Part shown: in pieces, positions 8,096-17,255 of the stretch
Layout of the letters: the number at the start of each line of letters is the position of its first letter
Numbering within the stretch: position 1 is the stretch's first letter
Origin: CAYQUC01 sp048061315
GTDB taxonomy: Bacteria > Pseudomonadota > Gammaproteobacteria > UBA6429 > Thiohalophilaceae
Assembly (NCBI GenBank): GCA_048061315.1
Contig: JBGMRJ010000001.1
Coordinates: forward strand, 1-64,000
Direction: 5' to 3'
DNA: 64,000 bases
The notes under the pieces: generated by a model
What the model was told of the DNA's origin: nothing
The model's database searches: none
What the model saw: the letters and a program-made list of their open reading frames with translations, nothing else
Position numbers and translations under genes: made by a program

Positions 8096-10627
8096 TTAGA
8101 AATCATAAATATAGGATAAATCGATTGCGTAATCTGTATCATTAGTTGTTATACCGGCATCGGTGGTATTACTGAAATCTACACCAATTTCAAATTGAAA
8201 TTGTAATTCCCGACGATATCGAAAATCAAAACGAGTTGATGCTGTAATGCGGTTTGTTTTAGTCGTGTTGGTGCTTCTTGTTCGCGTATCGTAACGCACT
8301 CGTGGACGCATACGCCATTTTTTGGTTAAATTAAATTGCGAGCGAACATCAATTGCAGTGGATTTACTGGTACCTGTCGATTGTCGAAGTGACACAATAT
8401 TTGTATCGCGTGGGCTAAACAGGTTTTGACCAATCAATGTTACACCAAAATAATAATCCGGCCCTAATGGAGCGGTTGCATTTATTGTCCCGGTAAGGTT
8501 ATCGGGTGGATTAATTAATGCCGGAGTAGTAGTAGCTGGTGTACCCCCGGATTTCGAAGCATTAAAATCTGCACTAAGTGAATACGTTTTATCTAACGGA
8601 AAATTACCCGAGATAGACACAGAATCATAAACGCCAGTTCTGGCAAGTGCTAACTCTCGAATTTCGGCATCCGTCAATATACTCTGTAATTCCTTTAAAT
8701 CGCCTTTCCCGGTACCTATTAAGCCATTTGTGGTCAACATGATTGGCGATGCCCGATGATCATAAACAAAGTTGAATGAAGTATTATTTTTAAATAACCA
8801 GTTACCAACGAATTGTATTGTATTTAATGTTGAATACTCTATATCGTAATCCAGTAAGCCAAAATAAGAACTTCTTTCCTGAATATACCGAAGCTCGGTA
8901 CCAATGGCGCGACGATCCAGCATTCCATCATTGGTTTGTTGTATTACAAAAGTTGACATGTCAAAGCTTTTAAAAACCCTGTCAAAATCCGCACTAAGAC
9001 CAAGGACTTGCTCATCTGAATTAAAATTAACCCCACTCGATATAACGGGAAAACCTGCAACCACATTTAGCTTAACATCATTCGTTAATGGATAACCATA
9101 CCAGACACCGTCATAGCGGCCTAATACGCCACCAGAGGATCGCGATTGACGCCCAACACGAACAATTCCACCCCCTGTTAAGGATATATAATCAAAATAG
9201 GCCGTAGACAAACCAAAACGTGATTCCTGCGATGCATTTTCTGTAAAGTCATAACGATGATCCATATCAAATTGATATCGAAGATCATATTTCTCGCCAC
9301 GTTTTCGTCCCGAAGTATTAAAGTAACTACTAACAGAATTATCAGTTGTTGATGCAACACTACCATCAGGTATTGTTTTCTGATTTCGGTAGTTTTGAGA
9401 GATAGTCGAGAAGATATCCCAGGGTTCTTCTTCACGCGCTTGTTCCCTGGTATCAACCAATTTTTTCTTTGGAGCTAATTGTGCTGTTAACAATCCTTCG
9501 AGTCGTTGTTTAACACGATCAGGACCAATACCTTCAGTATATATTTTTAAATATTTCTTATATTCAGCCTTGGCATGTGCTATTTGTCCATTTTTTTCAC
9601 GAGCCAGGCCAACGTATTCCATTGATCGTTGTTTCTTTTCGCCCGATCCAATTTCTGAAACTTTGGTAAAATAACTTATCGCATTTCGATATTTCTTTTC
9701 AACTAAAGCCACTTTTCCTTTATCAAATAACCTGTCGACTTTACTGATCTGTTTTTTAGTTAATTTCTTAGCTGGTTTTTTCTTGGCAACTTTAGTTTTT
9801 TTGATCGGTTTTATTTTTTTCTTCGCAAACCACTTATTCGCTAATGAACTCTCATTTTTTTGAATTAACGTTACAAAAGTATTTGGGTAATAAACTTTCA
9901 ATCTTCGTTTAATACGTGTTGCTTCTGTTTTACTACGAAAAAAACCTAATCGTAAACGTGTAATTAAAGTGCCATTTTTCTTAACTCTGGTACGAAACAA
10001 TTTATATTTTTTAAATACATCTAACTTCGGTATCTTTCTGGGTTTTTTACCTTTCTGGTAGGATTCCAGGTTCAGCACATAGGTAATTTTAGTATTTTTA
10101 GTACTCTTCTTTCTCTTCTTTGATTTACTTTTTTTAGCCGTTGTTTTTTTAGCCGCTGAGCTTTTAGTGGCTTTTTTCTTGGGTTTTGCTAATTTCTTAC
10201 TGGCATTACTTTTTCCCAATATTATTTTAAGAGTACGCTTATCAACTTGTTTAACCGAAAACTTTAATTTCTTTTTAAACTGTACTGCAATTTTTCCGAC
10301 ATTATTATCTAAGCTCTCAACACGTAAATAACTCACCAATTTAGAGCGTTTTCTAGGTATACGATATTTTTCTTTATCACTCGAAGTTAAAACAATTTTT
10401 GCATCATTATTAAATGCTCGCAAACTGATTATAACAGTTCTACTTTCTGTTTTAGGAAAATGGTGTGAATAATGTAAAGGCACAGAAAATTTAATAGTGA
10501 TAACATCAAAACCATTTTCTTTTTTAATTGCAACATCATCAATCAGCCTATTAGGTAATGCATTTACATTAAATGCAACCAACAATAAAACCAAAACTAA
10601 TAATTTTTTAAATATCGATATAATCAT
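8096..10627 (-). CDS. Outer-membrane beta-barrel with AMIN/SPOR/TPR-like periplasmic extension (locus A)
   Basis: 843 residues. A signal peptide (about 1-23) is followed by a beta-rich AMIN-like region (24-140) and a Lys/Ala/Ser-rich linker. A SPOR-like domain (about 180-257, starting YVLNLESYQ, with RLGFFRSKTEA) and another Lys-rich linker follow, then TPR-like helices (about 295-380, with GKVALVEKKYRNAISYF). The C-terminal ~440 residues alternate in beta-barrel fashion and end in Asp-Phe, a typical outer-membrane terminal aromatic. It is the last gene of the cytochrome locus, 28 nt after the small secreted protein. By position it is a candidate for the barrel that carries a cytochrome through the outer membrane, but it has no CxxC near the N-terminus and does not look like MtrB. 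The role is inferred. Confidence 0.7.
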   Translation of the reverse strand: MIISIFKKLLVLVLLLVAFNVNALPNRLIDDVAIKKENGFDVITIKFSVPLHYSHHFPKTESRTVIISLRAFNNDAKIVLTSSDKEKYRIPRKRSKLVSYLRVESLDNNVGKIAVQFKKKLKFSVKQVDKRTLKIILGKSNASKKLAKPKKKATKSSAAKKTTAKKSKSKKRKKSTKNTKITYVLNLESYQKGKKPRKIPKLDVFKKYKLFRTRVKKNGTLITRLRLGFFRSKTEATRIKRRLKVYYPNTFVTLIQKNESSLANKWFAKKKIKPIKKTKVAKKKPAKKLTKKQISKVDRLFDKGKVALVEKKYRNAISYFTKVSEIGSGEKKQRSMEYVGLAREKNGQIAHAKAEYKKYLKIYTEGIGPDRVKQRLEGLLTAQLAPKKKLVDTREQAREEEPWDIFSTISQNYRNQKTIPDGSVASTTDNSVSSYFNTSGRKRGEKYDLRYQFDMDHRYDFTENASQESRFGLSTAYFDYISLTGGGIVRVGRQSRSSGGVLGRYDGVWYGYPLTNDVKLNVVAGFPVISSGVNFNSDEQVLGLSADFDRVFKSFDMSTFVIQQTNDGMLDRRAIGTELRYIQERSSYFGLLDYDIEYSTLNTIQFVGNWLFKNNTSFNFVYDHRASPIMLTTNGLIGTGKGDLKELQSILTDAEIRELALARTGVYDSVSISGNFPLDKTYSLSADFNASKSGGTPATTTPALINPPDNLTGTINATAPLGPDYYFGVTLIGQNLFSPRDTNIVSLRQSTGTSKSTAIDVRSQFNLTKKWRMRPRVRYDTRTRSTNTTKTNRITASTRFDFRYRRELQFQFEIGVDFSNTTDAGITTNDTDYAIDLSYIYDF

Positions 10628-10655
10628 TTTCTTATTCTAATCATTTAATAATTCG

Positions 10656-11171
10656 TTATTTCTCTTTAATCAATTCCAATTTCTCAGAATTAATTGAACC
10701 TTCAGGAATATTTTTGGTAATGACAATTGCAATGCTTTCAAATTTATCACCTTGATGAACACTATGAACATAGTTGCCATTTAATTGAATAATTACAAAA
10801 CCACCATCCATAATGGTACCTTCATATTCTATTTTATCGATAATGCCACTGAAATCTTTTTGAACACTAATAGATTCAGGCATACTAAATACAGGATCAG
10901 CATTTATTGTTGAACCGACAATTCCAATAGGGCGAACATAGATAAAGATGATATTACTGCTGACATTTGGGTAACTCCAAATATATTGCACCGGATACCG
11001 AAAAAATAATTGTCCAATTAGGCTATCTTCAGTATCAACAGCAGTAAATTTAGATAAAACATTACGAGAAGGTACGGATGTGTCTGCACTCAAATTTTGA
11101 ATAACGATTATGTTACAAATTAGTGTTATTAACAAAATCCAGCTAACTTTACTTATTTTCTTTATTTCCAT
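10656..11171 (-). CDS. Small secreted protein of locus A, function unknown
   Basis: 171 residues with a signal peptide (about 1-29, ending NLSAD). The mature part is beta-rich, has no cysteine and no heme motif, and ends in charged residues. I recognise no family. It sits between the 14-heme cytochrome (147 nt upstream) and the barrel gene (28 nt downstream), which suggests a periplasmic or outer-membrane accessory of the conduit. It is a single-domain protein of about the size of a pilotin or barrel-associated factor, but nothing in the sequence supports either reading directly. Confidence 0.6.
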   Translation of the reverse strand: MEIKKISKVSWILLITLICNIIVIQNLSADTSVPSRNVLSKFTAVDTEDSLIGQLFFRYPVQYIWSYPNVSSNIIFIYVRPIGIVGSTINADPVFSMPESISVQKDFSGIIDKIEYEGTIMDGGFVIIQLNGNYVHSVHQGDKFESIAIVITKNIPEGSINSEKLELIKEK

Positions 11172-11318
11172 ATTACATCTATTCCTTAAAAATATTTGGA
11201 ATTTAACTAAATAATCAACTACTTAAAACAATATAAGTAAACCATAATATCGCTATTCAAGCTGTTAAGTTGGTTCCAATTCTAAGAAAATTTTCCTTTA
11301 GATATCCATTTAATGTCG

Positions 11319-12524
11319 TTATGGCGCACCAATTCCGTTACCCCTGAGAGGGGTATGATAATTTGGGCGTCGATTATTTTGATTCACTTTTTGTGTCAAA
11401 CTCGTATCAGTATATAAATGGCAAGCTCCACTACAATGAGCAAGATCACCCACTGTATATCTGATTTGAGTCCCCTGTACTTTTACGTGTGATGATGTAT
11501 TGTAATTTGAAGCATGGCACCCGGCGCAATCTGGTTTGTATGCTCCATACCGCCATAACACTGTACTCGAATTAGCGAGATGACAAACTTTACAAATTGT
11601 ATTGGCGCGATGCTCATGATAGTCAGGAATATCATGCGTAAACCTTAAATTAGTAATCCAGCTTGATGTTGCCTGATGACAGTCATCACATCGATTATTT
11701 GCATCTGTATTGATAAGGAAATGATTAACCGGCTTTCTATCCTTATGGCATTTTATACAGAGCTCATTAGTTTTTTCATGTTTAAAACGAACCTGCTGCC
11801 ATTTCTTCTTAGGATTATGACATTTTTGGCATTTATCATCTTGGGGGTGAGGTAACTCAGGCAATACATCTTGATGACATATCAGACATGCTGAACTTAT
11901 TTCCTTATGATCGAAAGTTTTACTTTTCCAGTTTTTAACATGATGGCAATCATCACATTGATTATTACTCATGCGATGTTTCTCATGTTTACCGATTGCA
12001 GTTGTTCCATTATGACAACTAAAACAATTTCCGGTAATAATTTCATGATCAAAGCCGGACTGTTTCCAGCGCCGGGTTGTATGGCAGTCATGACATTCAT
12101 CAGCACTTTGTACGTGATCTGATGACTTGCCAGCAGTAACAATATTATTATGACAATCGATACAGGTGCCAATAACGGATTCATGATCAATTCGTGCTCC
12201 ACTCCAGCTATCAACCGTATGACAATTATCACAGGCATCGACTGATTCGAAATGATCACCTGCTTTTTTTGTTTGCGCTATTAAACTTGCTGTTGAGTGA
12301 CATTCTTCACATGTTTGCGGAATCCCCTTATACACTTCTCTAACATGGCATATTTTACACTCAACTTTTACATGTGCTCCCGATAATAAGAAATCGGTAT
12401 TATCATGATCAAAGTCTTCTGGAATTTCTTCTGCATGAATCACTCCCGCAAAACTAAATACCAGGCTTAATAATATCGCCTGTATATTTAACATTCCAGG
12501 TAAAAAAAATTTTCGAATAATCAT
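11319..12524 (-). CDS. 14-heme c-type cytochrome (locus A)
   Basis: 401 residues with a signal peptide (about 1-31, ending GVIHAEE). Thirteen CXXCH motifs run from CKICH near residue 56 to CAGCH near 330, and a fourteenth, CSGACH, has three residues between the cysteines (CX3CH). Many histidines outside the motifs (FDHE, DHVQ and FKHE patterns) can serve as distal heme ligands. A loose diheme repeat recurs in the middle: C-x2-CH, W, FDH, C-x2-CHN, GK, H. The start MIIRKF is the first ATG with a signal peptide and lies 41 nt after the 21-heme gene. It is probably exported through Sec and either periplasmic or surface-exposed; no lipobox is visible. Confidence 0.88.
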   Translation of the reverse strand: MIIRKFFLPGMLNIQAILLSLVFSFAGVIHAEEIPEDFDHDNTDFLLSGAHVKVECKICHVREVYKGIPQTCEECHSTASLIAQTKKAGDHFESVDACDNCHTVDSWSGARIDHESVIGTCIDCHNNIVTAGKSSDHVQSADECHDCHTTRRWKQSGFDHEIITGNCFSCHNGTTAIGKHEKHRMSNNQCDDCHHVKNWKSKTFDHKEISSACLICHQDVLPELPHPQDDKCQKCHNPKKKWQQVRFKHEKTNELCIKCHKDRKPVNHFLINTDANNRCDDCHQATSSWITNLRFTHDIPDYHEHRANTICKVCHLANSSTVLWRYGAYKPDCAGCHASNYNTSSHVKVQGTQIRYTVGDLAHCSGACHLYTDTSLTQKVNQNNRRPNYHTPLRGNGIGAP

Positions 12525-12565
12525 AAAATATTGTCCATTCCATTTTATATAGAAATAATTCTATG

Positions 12566-13831
12566 CTAACGCCTGTGATCTCTAAATGACTCAGTTGTAT
12601 GACATTGCTTACAATTATTTCCGAAAGAACCATTATGTTCATCATCAGAAGCGTGGCAACGTATACAGGTTCTTGGTTCTGACTGTAATTTTTTTGTTGG
12701 GGTTTTATGGCAATTATTACAAATTAATTTTTTATGCTTACCATCGATTTTAAATTTAGTTTGCTTATCATGATTAAAGCGCCATAAGTTCCAGTCATTC
12801 GGGTTGTGACATTTATTACAATTTTCACCTAAGGTTCGCTTATGGTTGTCATCTTCTTCATGGCAACTAAAACATTGAATTTTTACATCTTTAAATGAAT
12901 TTGTTAAATGGCATTCTTCACAGGGTGTAATGGCATGCAAACCAATTAATGGAAAATTAGTAATATCATGCTCAAATTTAACTTTGGTTCGCCAACCTTT
13001 CTCATTATGACATGTCTGACATTTTTTACCTTGTTGACCTTTATGAGTATCATCTACTTTATGGCAGGTGTAGCAAGTTTGTTTTAGTTTCTCTTTATAG
13101 ACATTGCCGCCACGATGACAATCATTACAATCGGCTTTTTTATGTTTACCTTTTAACTTGAATTTGGTATCACGGTCGTGTTGGAATTTTCGTTTTACCC
13201 ACCAGTTTTTAACACCATGACAGGTCTGACATTTTTTACCAAATGTTCCTTTGTGTTCATCGTCTTGTTTGTGGCACGAATAACATTGCCGCGCTTTCTT
13301 TTTCTTTTTCCGTTTTTTAATATCAAGCCGACCGTCTTTTTCATCGCGATGACAATCTATACAAGTAATATCTTTATGACGGCCTTCCAGTTTAAAAGTG
13401 GTATCAGCATCATGGTCAAATTTAACTTTTTTCCAACCCCGCGGATTATGACAATCTACACATTTTTTGCCATTCCCACCACGATGAATGTCATTTAAAC
13501 GATGGCACGAATAACAGGATTTTGGCGTTTTAAGAAAACGATCATTTGGATGACAGGTGGCACACGTTACTTTTTTGTGTTTGTACTTTAACTTAAATTT
13601 AGTTTTATTATGATCAAATTTATTTTTATCCCAACCGGATTCCTGGTGACATTTTACACACTTGCCTTTGTATTTTTTTCCTAAACGTTTTTTATGAGGG
13701 TCATCTTTCTTATGGCATGACACACACTTTGATTTAGTTTCCCGGTAAGGTATTTTCTTTTTATGGCATAATCGGCAATCTACTGTTTTGTGAGTACCTT
13801 TTAGTTTAAAGTCAGTTAAGTGATGGTCGAA
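12566..13831 (-). repeat. Six tandem triheme repeat units within the 21-heme cytochrome
   Basis: Each unit is about 211 bp (about 70 residues) and encodes three CXXCH motifs plus a conserved F-x-H-D and D-D-x-H-K-G signature. Unit boundaries fall at the F-x-H motif. The amino-acid pattern is clear by eye. A seventh, more divergent triheme block precedes the array. Confidence 0.8.
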
Positions 13832-14185
13832 GGTTTCTTTGTCTAACTTTACAATATCACCATCACGGCCAATATGATCAGTATGACATGCCCGGCATTC
13901 CTGACGTTTAACTTGAGAATATCGCCCATGATAACCGCGTTTCTTTTTAATATCGGATTCGATTTTATCATGACAGGCGAGGCAAAGCTTGGATTGTCCC
14001 AGTTCACCAAACACCTTATGGCACTTACTACAGGTATCTTCCCATTTTTTATGCCCATCAATCACCTTGCCAGGCATTAGAATCGTTTCGATATCTGCAG
14101 CAAAACCAGTATTCGGGAGTATTATCAAAAAGCATAAGCTAAAAAATATCCGTGCAACACAGCGACATGTAATTCCATTTAACAT
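12566..14185 (-). CDS. 21-heme c-type cytochrome made of triheme modules (locus A)
   Basis: 539 residues from the ATG at 14185. I prefer this start to an upstream in-frame one at 14287 because the latter would overlap the cytochrome b gene by 82 nt and spoil the signal peptide (MLNGITCR... to NTGFAAD). Twenty-one CXXCH motifs are present. After a divergent first triheme block come six tandem ~70-residue units, each following the pattern F-x-H-D...F-K-L-x-G-x-H-K...C-x2-CH...C-Y-S-CH-K-x-D-D-x-H-K-G...G-K-K-C-x2-CH...W. The protein is very rich in Lys and His. By family knowledge, such elongated multihemes carry electrons over long distances in the periplasm. It follows the cytochrome b gene by 20 nt. 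Confidence 0.9.
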   Translation of the reverse strand: MLNGITCRCVARIFFSLCFLIILPNTGFAADIETILMPGKVIDGHKKWEDTCSKCHKVFGELGQSKLCLACHDKIESDIKKKRGYHGRYSQVKRQECRACHTDHIGRDGDIVKLDKETFDHHLTDFKLKGTHKTVDCRLCHKKKIPYRETKSKCVSCHKKDDPHKKRLGKKYKGKCVKCHQESGWDKNKFDHNKTKFKLKYKHKKVTCATCHPNDRFLKTPKSCYSCHRLNDIHRGGNGKKCVDCHNPRGWKKVKFDHDADTTFKLEGRHKDITCIDCHRDEKDGRLDIKKRKKKKKARQCYSCHKQDDEHKGTFGKKCQTCHGVKNWWVKRKFQHDRDTKFKLKGKHKKADCNDCHRGGNVYKEKLKQTCYTCHKVDDTHKGQQGKKCQTCHNEKGWRTKVKFEHDITNFPLIGLHAITPCEECHLTNSFKDVKIQCFSCHEEDDNHKRTLGENCNKCHNPNDWNLWRFNHDKQTKFKIDGKHKKLICNNCHKTPTKKLQSEPRTCIRCHASDDEHNGSFGNNCKQCHTTESFRDHRR

Positions 14186-14205
14186 AGTGACAATCGTATC
14201 AAGGC

Positions 14206-15318
14206 TTAAAAAATATGAACGGCAAAGACGTGTGCTATTCCTGAGAAGACCAGCGCAATAAATAGTGGATAGTGAAGTATGTGCCACAATGAAAACAACT
14301 GTTCATAAATAGTAAACTCAGCTACTTTCTTACTATGGAATATATAATTCGTAAAATCAGCTTTAGAACGATTATATAACTTGGCTCGCAATTTTTTATC
14401 CCAGCCTTTCGCATCTGCATATTTAGTAATTCCAATCTTCACTTCATGCAGAACACTGTAAAGCATCCATTTCGACAATATGTAGGTGACCGGAATTCGT
14501 ATAAAACCGACTATAAATCCGTGTTTTTTTGTAACTGCTCGTTCATATTTCTCTAATCGGACTTTCATTTGTTCTGATAAAGAGATGTGTTTACCTAACA
14601 TACCTTTGGTTAGCTGCAAATCGTCTTTTAGGCCATCCATTGTGGCGTGCTTACCATACAAACCATAATGTATTTTCAGATAAAAATATTTCCCAATCAC
14701 TCCACTACCCGCAACTAACAGCATACTAAAGAATGCAACTGTACTGTTAATCGAACCGAGCGAAAAATTAGCATGAAATAAAACAAGAATAGGTCCAAGT
14801 AAACCTAAGAACATATGAACCCGGAACCAGTATTTGACTTTGCCCATCTTCCGCATAGGACGCCATTTTTTACGCAATGGATAGCTTAGTAATAATAACA
14901 TAGCCATACCACCAACAATTCCTAACCAATAACCAATGCCTTCCTCTGGCGTTATATAGCTGTCTTCTGCAACATACCAACCGTACATAATGATTCCAAG
15001 AACAATTGCCGAAATAATAAAAACAGTCGGGTTTCGTTTTGGTTTTAGATGTAAGGGATCAAGTGATTTTTCATTACTGGCAACTTTGGCAGAAACTTTA
15101 TTCTCTGTTTTAGGCTGTTCCGCGGCGGGTTTGGCTTTCTTAGCTGAAGCAGCTTGTTTACCGGATTTTTTAGCCTCAGGCGCAGCAGCAGCAGATTTTG
15201 CTTTTGTCGAGCTCTTTTTTTGTGCAGGCGATTTCCCATCGACACCAACAGCCTTTTTGCTTGGCTTTTTGGAAGTTAACGCTTGTTTTTCTTTAATTTT
15301 TTCAGCTGCGGCAGACAT
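14206..15318 (-). CDS. Membrane cytochrome b with Lys/Ala-rich N-terminal extension (locus A)
   Basis: 370 residues. The first ~95 are a low-complexity Lys/Ala/Ser/Pro extension with no signal peptide, presumably cytoplasmic. Membrane segments follow: VFIISAIVLGIIMYGWYVA (about 99-117), GIGYWLGIVGGMAMLLLLS, HMFLGLLGPILVLFHANF, STVAFFSMLLVAGSGVIG, and a C-terminal pair around LFSLWHILHYPLFIALVFSG. Histidine pairs in the third segment and the C-terminal segments could bind two b hemes. It is the first gene of locus A and most likely moves electrons between quinol and the 21-heme cytochrome encoded 20 nt downstream. The exact family is uncertain; it resembles cytochrome b561 and ferric-reductase-like membrane proteins in general layout. 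Confidence 0.75.
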   Translation of the reverse strand: MSAAAEKIKEKQALTSKKPSKKAVGVDGKSPAQKKSSTKAKSAAAAPEAKKSGKQAASAKKAKPAAEQPKTENKVSAKVASNEKSLDPLHLKPKRNPTVFIISAIVLGIIMYGWYVAEDSYITPEEGIGYWLGIVGGMAMLLLLSYPLRKKWRPMRKMGKVKYWFRVHMFLGLLGPILVLFHANFSLGSINSTVAFFSMLLVAGSGVIGKYFYLKIHYGLYGKHATMDGLKDDLQLTKGMLGKHISLSEQMKVRLEKYERAVTKKHGFIVGFIRIPVTYILSKWMLYSVLHEVKIGITKYADAKGWDKKLRAKLYNRSKADFTNYIFHSKKVAEFTIYEQLFSLWHILHYPLFIALVFSGIAHVFAVHIF

Positions 15319-15640
15319 ATTTGCTCTCTTGTATACAATTCAAAGTGTTAAACCTATTTTCGTCCCTTTCACTACACACTTTAGGATTCAAGTATACAAA
15401 AGCTACTTGAAACTGATCGTGATCCTGTTCCCGAACTGACAACGACCTAATAATTATTTTTATGACTTGCACTATGAATTATATCACTAGTTCGATACTA
15501 ATATCGTCACAAACTGTGATTATTGAAATTTTATTGTGACCCGCGTCTTGTTTGTTTACAAAACAAACAAGACTGGATCTAATCATGAAATACTTACTTT
15601 TTATATTAAATTAAATTAAATAATCCGAAGTAAATACGGC
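15319..15640. promoter_or_regulatory. Leader of locus A with a 13-bp perfect hairpin
   Basis: 322 bp without a gene, downstream of the DUF1501-like gene and upstream of the cytochrome b gene (both minus strand). At 15545-15573 a perfect 13-bp inverted repeat (GTCTTGTTTGTTT, loop ACA, complement) is present; no U-tract follows on either strand, so it is not a typical Rho-independent terminator. At 15507-15519 a smaller repeat TCACA-AAC-TGTGA occurs. Either may be an operator for locus A, or the hairpin may end the upstream unit. Confidence 0.45.
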
Positions 15641-17206
15641 TTACATTGGTTCAAAAGCAATCAAGCTATCAATAGATGCTGTATCACCAAGACCATTTAC
15701 TGGCAACACCGTATTAACACTGCCAACATCGTTATGAATTGCCAGGTAGTTCAATACCACGGCTTCAGCTAACACGCCAACGTTACTCGATGCAGGGTTA
15801 GCAGCGGTTTCAACAGTACCGGTAGTTTTATAACTACCCACTTGAGTTCGACGCATAGTCGGTTTGCCAGCAGGATCATACACTAGCATCATAACTGCAG
15901 CTCGAGTAGAACTGTCACCACGCCAGCCGTATTTAGCAACCCCAGCAACTGTTTCCAGTGTGCCATTTCCTGAAACTGAACCATCACTAAAGACATATAT
16001 CATGGTTTTACGACCACTTAAGCGCGCAAACTCCAGAGCCATACCGATACATTCACCGGCTTTCTCATCACGAGTATCACCACGAATACGCTTATTGTTA
16101 TGATAATCAAAGCCCCCTAACTGCACCGTAGCAGCGCCAGCAAAACCACCAATAGCCAGTTTCATGGTAGCAGCAGTACGGGCATACTCACTATTGCCCA
16201 GGCTTCGTGCACCATTATTTAACTGAGTAGTTCCCATTCCGGCCAGGATTGCAGTAATATTGGCATCTTTTGATGGATCCAGATCATCTGAAGTTGCGCC
16301 ACCCACGGTATTACTCGCAACCTGATAACTGCAACTTAAAACTTTATTAACGTCATTGCCAACAGTTACATCGGTATTAACAATATCAATTTTTCGGTCA
16401 CTGATGTTTTCAACGGCTTTTACCAAGGCATCACGTTCAGCAGCTGTTGGTAGTAAAGTACCTAAGGCTCCGGTATCCGCTAAACTACGTGCTTCATTCG
16501 TTGACGATACTTTGGTTGGTAAACGTGTTGTATCAAACATTGAATCCGGTGCTTGAGAACGACCACCGGCATTATTATCTGTACTAGAACCCCGTGTACC
16601 CACCAGATTCACGATTGAACCTGAAGCCCCGGCATTATTAATACCGTAAACAGGGTTGTGTGGGTTGTTACCGGTGTCGTTTGATGAGCGAGCACACATC
16701 ACGGCACCATTAACATTTGCCAAAGTCGCTGGCGTTGCTGCATTTCGGATACCGCGTAATAATGCGCTATCGGCATGAAATGCAATATCACCATTAGCCG
16801 GGTTGGCAACACCATTAATATCAACCACTTTTCCAGCAACATTCGGATTAATCGCTGCTGGTAATCCAAGATTTTCGTAGGCTACTGCGGGTAATAAATC
16901 AGTCTGTAAATTACTCCCCACCATCACATTGGAACCTGCCAGGTTAGCACCACCGGCCAGATCAAAACACATAAATGCCGCTTTGCCTGATGCTCCAATG
17001 CTAATACCACAATTTGCTAGCTGTTCAACACGTGCTTCGACAGAACCACTTTTTAATAAACCGGCAAATATAGACGGTACCGTTACAAAAGCACCCCCGG
17101 CAACCAGGCCTTGTGATAGAAAATCACGCCGTGTTACTGGACGTTCATGATTTTCATGTTGTAAAGGTTCCAGTCCTGTATCGTATTGTATTTTTTTATC
17201 TGACAT
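15641..17206 (-). CDS. Tat-exported DUF1501-like protein
   Basis: 521 residues. The N-terminus carries a twin-arginine motif (TRRDFLSQG, about 26-34) followed by a hydrophobic stretch (LVAGGAFVTVPSIFAGLL), as in Tat substrates. The mature part is rich in Gly, Ala, Asn and Ser, with MIYVFSDGSVSG in the C-terminal third, a pattern seen in DUF1501 (alkaline-phosphatase-like superfamily) proteins. AGAGGCAATAAA precedes the ATG, a good ribosome-binding site. It is the last of three co-oriented genes with a DUF1588-like monoheme protein and a LamG/cytochrome protein, a grouping like the DUF1501/DUF1588-type pairs known in other bacteria. Its substrate is unknown. Confidence 0.65.
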   Translation of the reverse strand: MSDKKIQYDTGLEPLQHENHERPVTRRDFLSQGLVAGGAFVTVPSIFAGLLKSGSVEARVEQLANCGISIGASGKAAFMCFDLAGGANLAGSNVMVGSNLQTDLLPAVAYENLGLPAAINPNVAGKVVDINGVANPANGDIAFHADSALLRGIRNAATPATLANVNGAVMCARSSNDTGNNPHNPVYGINNAGASGSIVNLVGTRGSSTDNNAGGRSQAPDSMFDTTRLPTKVSSTNEARSLADTGALGTLLPTAAERDALVKAVENISDRKIDIVNTDVTVGNDVNKVLSCSYQVASNTVGGATSDDLDPSKDANITAILAGMGTTQLNNGARSLGNSEYARTAATMKLAIGGFAGAATVQLGGFDYHNNKRIRGDTRDEKAGECIGMALEFARLSGRKTMIYVFSDGSVSGNGTLETVAGVAKYGWRGDSSTRAAVMMLVYDPAGKPTMRRTQVGSYKTTGTVETAANPASSNVGVLAEAVVLNYLAIHNDVGSVNTVLPVNGLGDTASIDSLIAFEPM

Positions 17207-17255
17207 TTTATTGCCTCTTAAGCTTATTCGCTAAAATTAAATTATTTGTAACGCT

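Noticed and set aside
14186..14287. Upstream in-frame start for the 21-heme cytochrome
   Set aside because: It would overlap the cytochrome b gene by 82 nt and hide the signal peptide; the ATG at 14185 gives a normal one.
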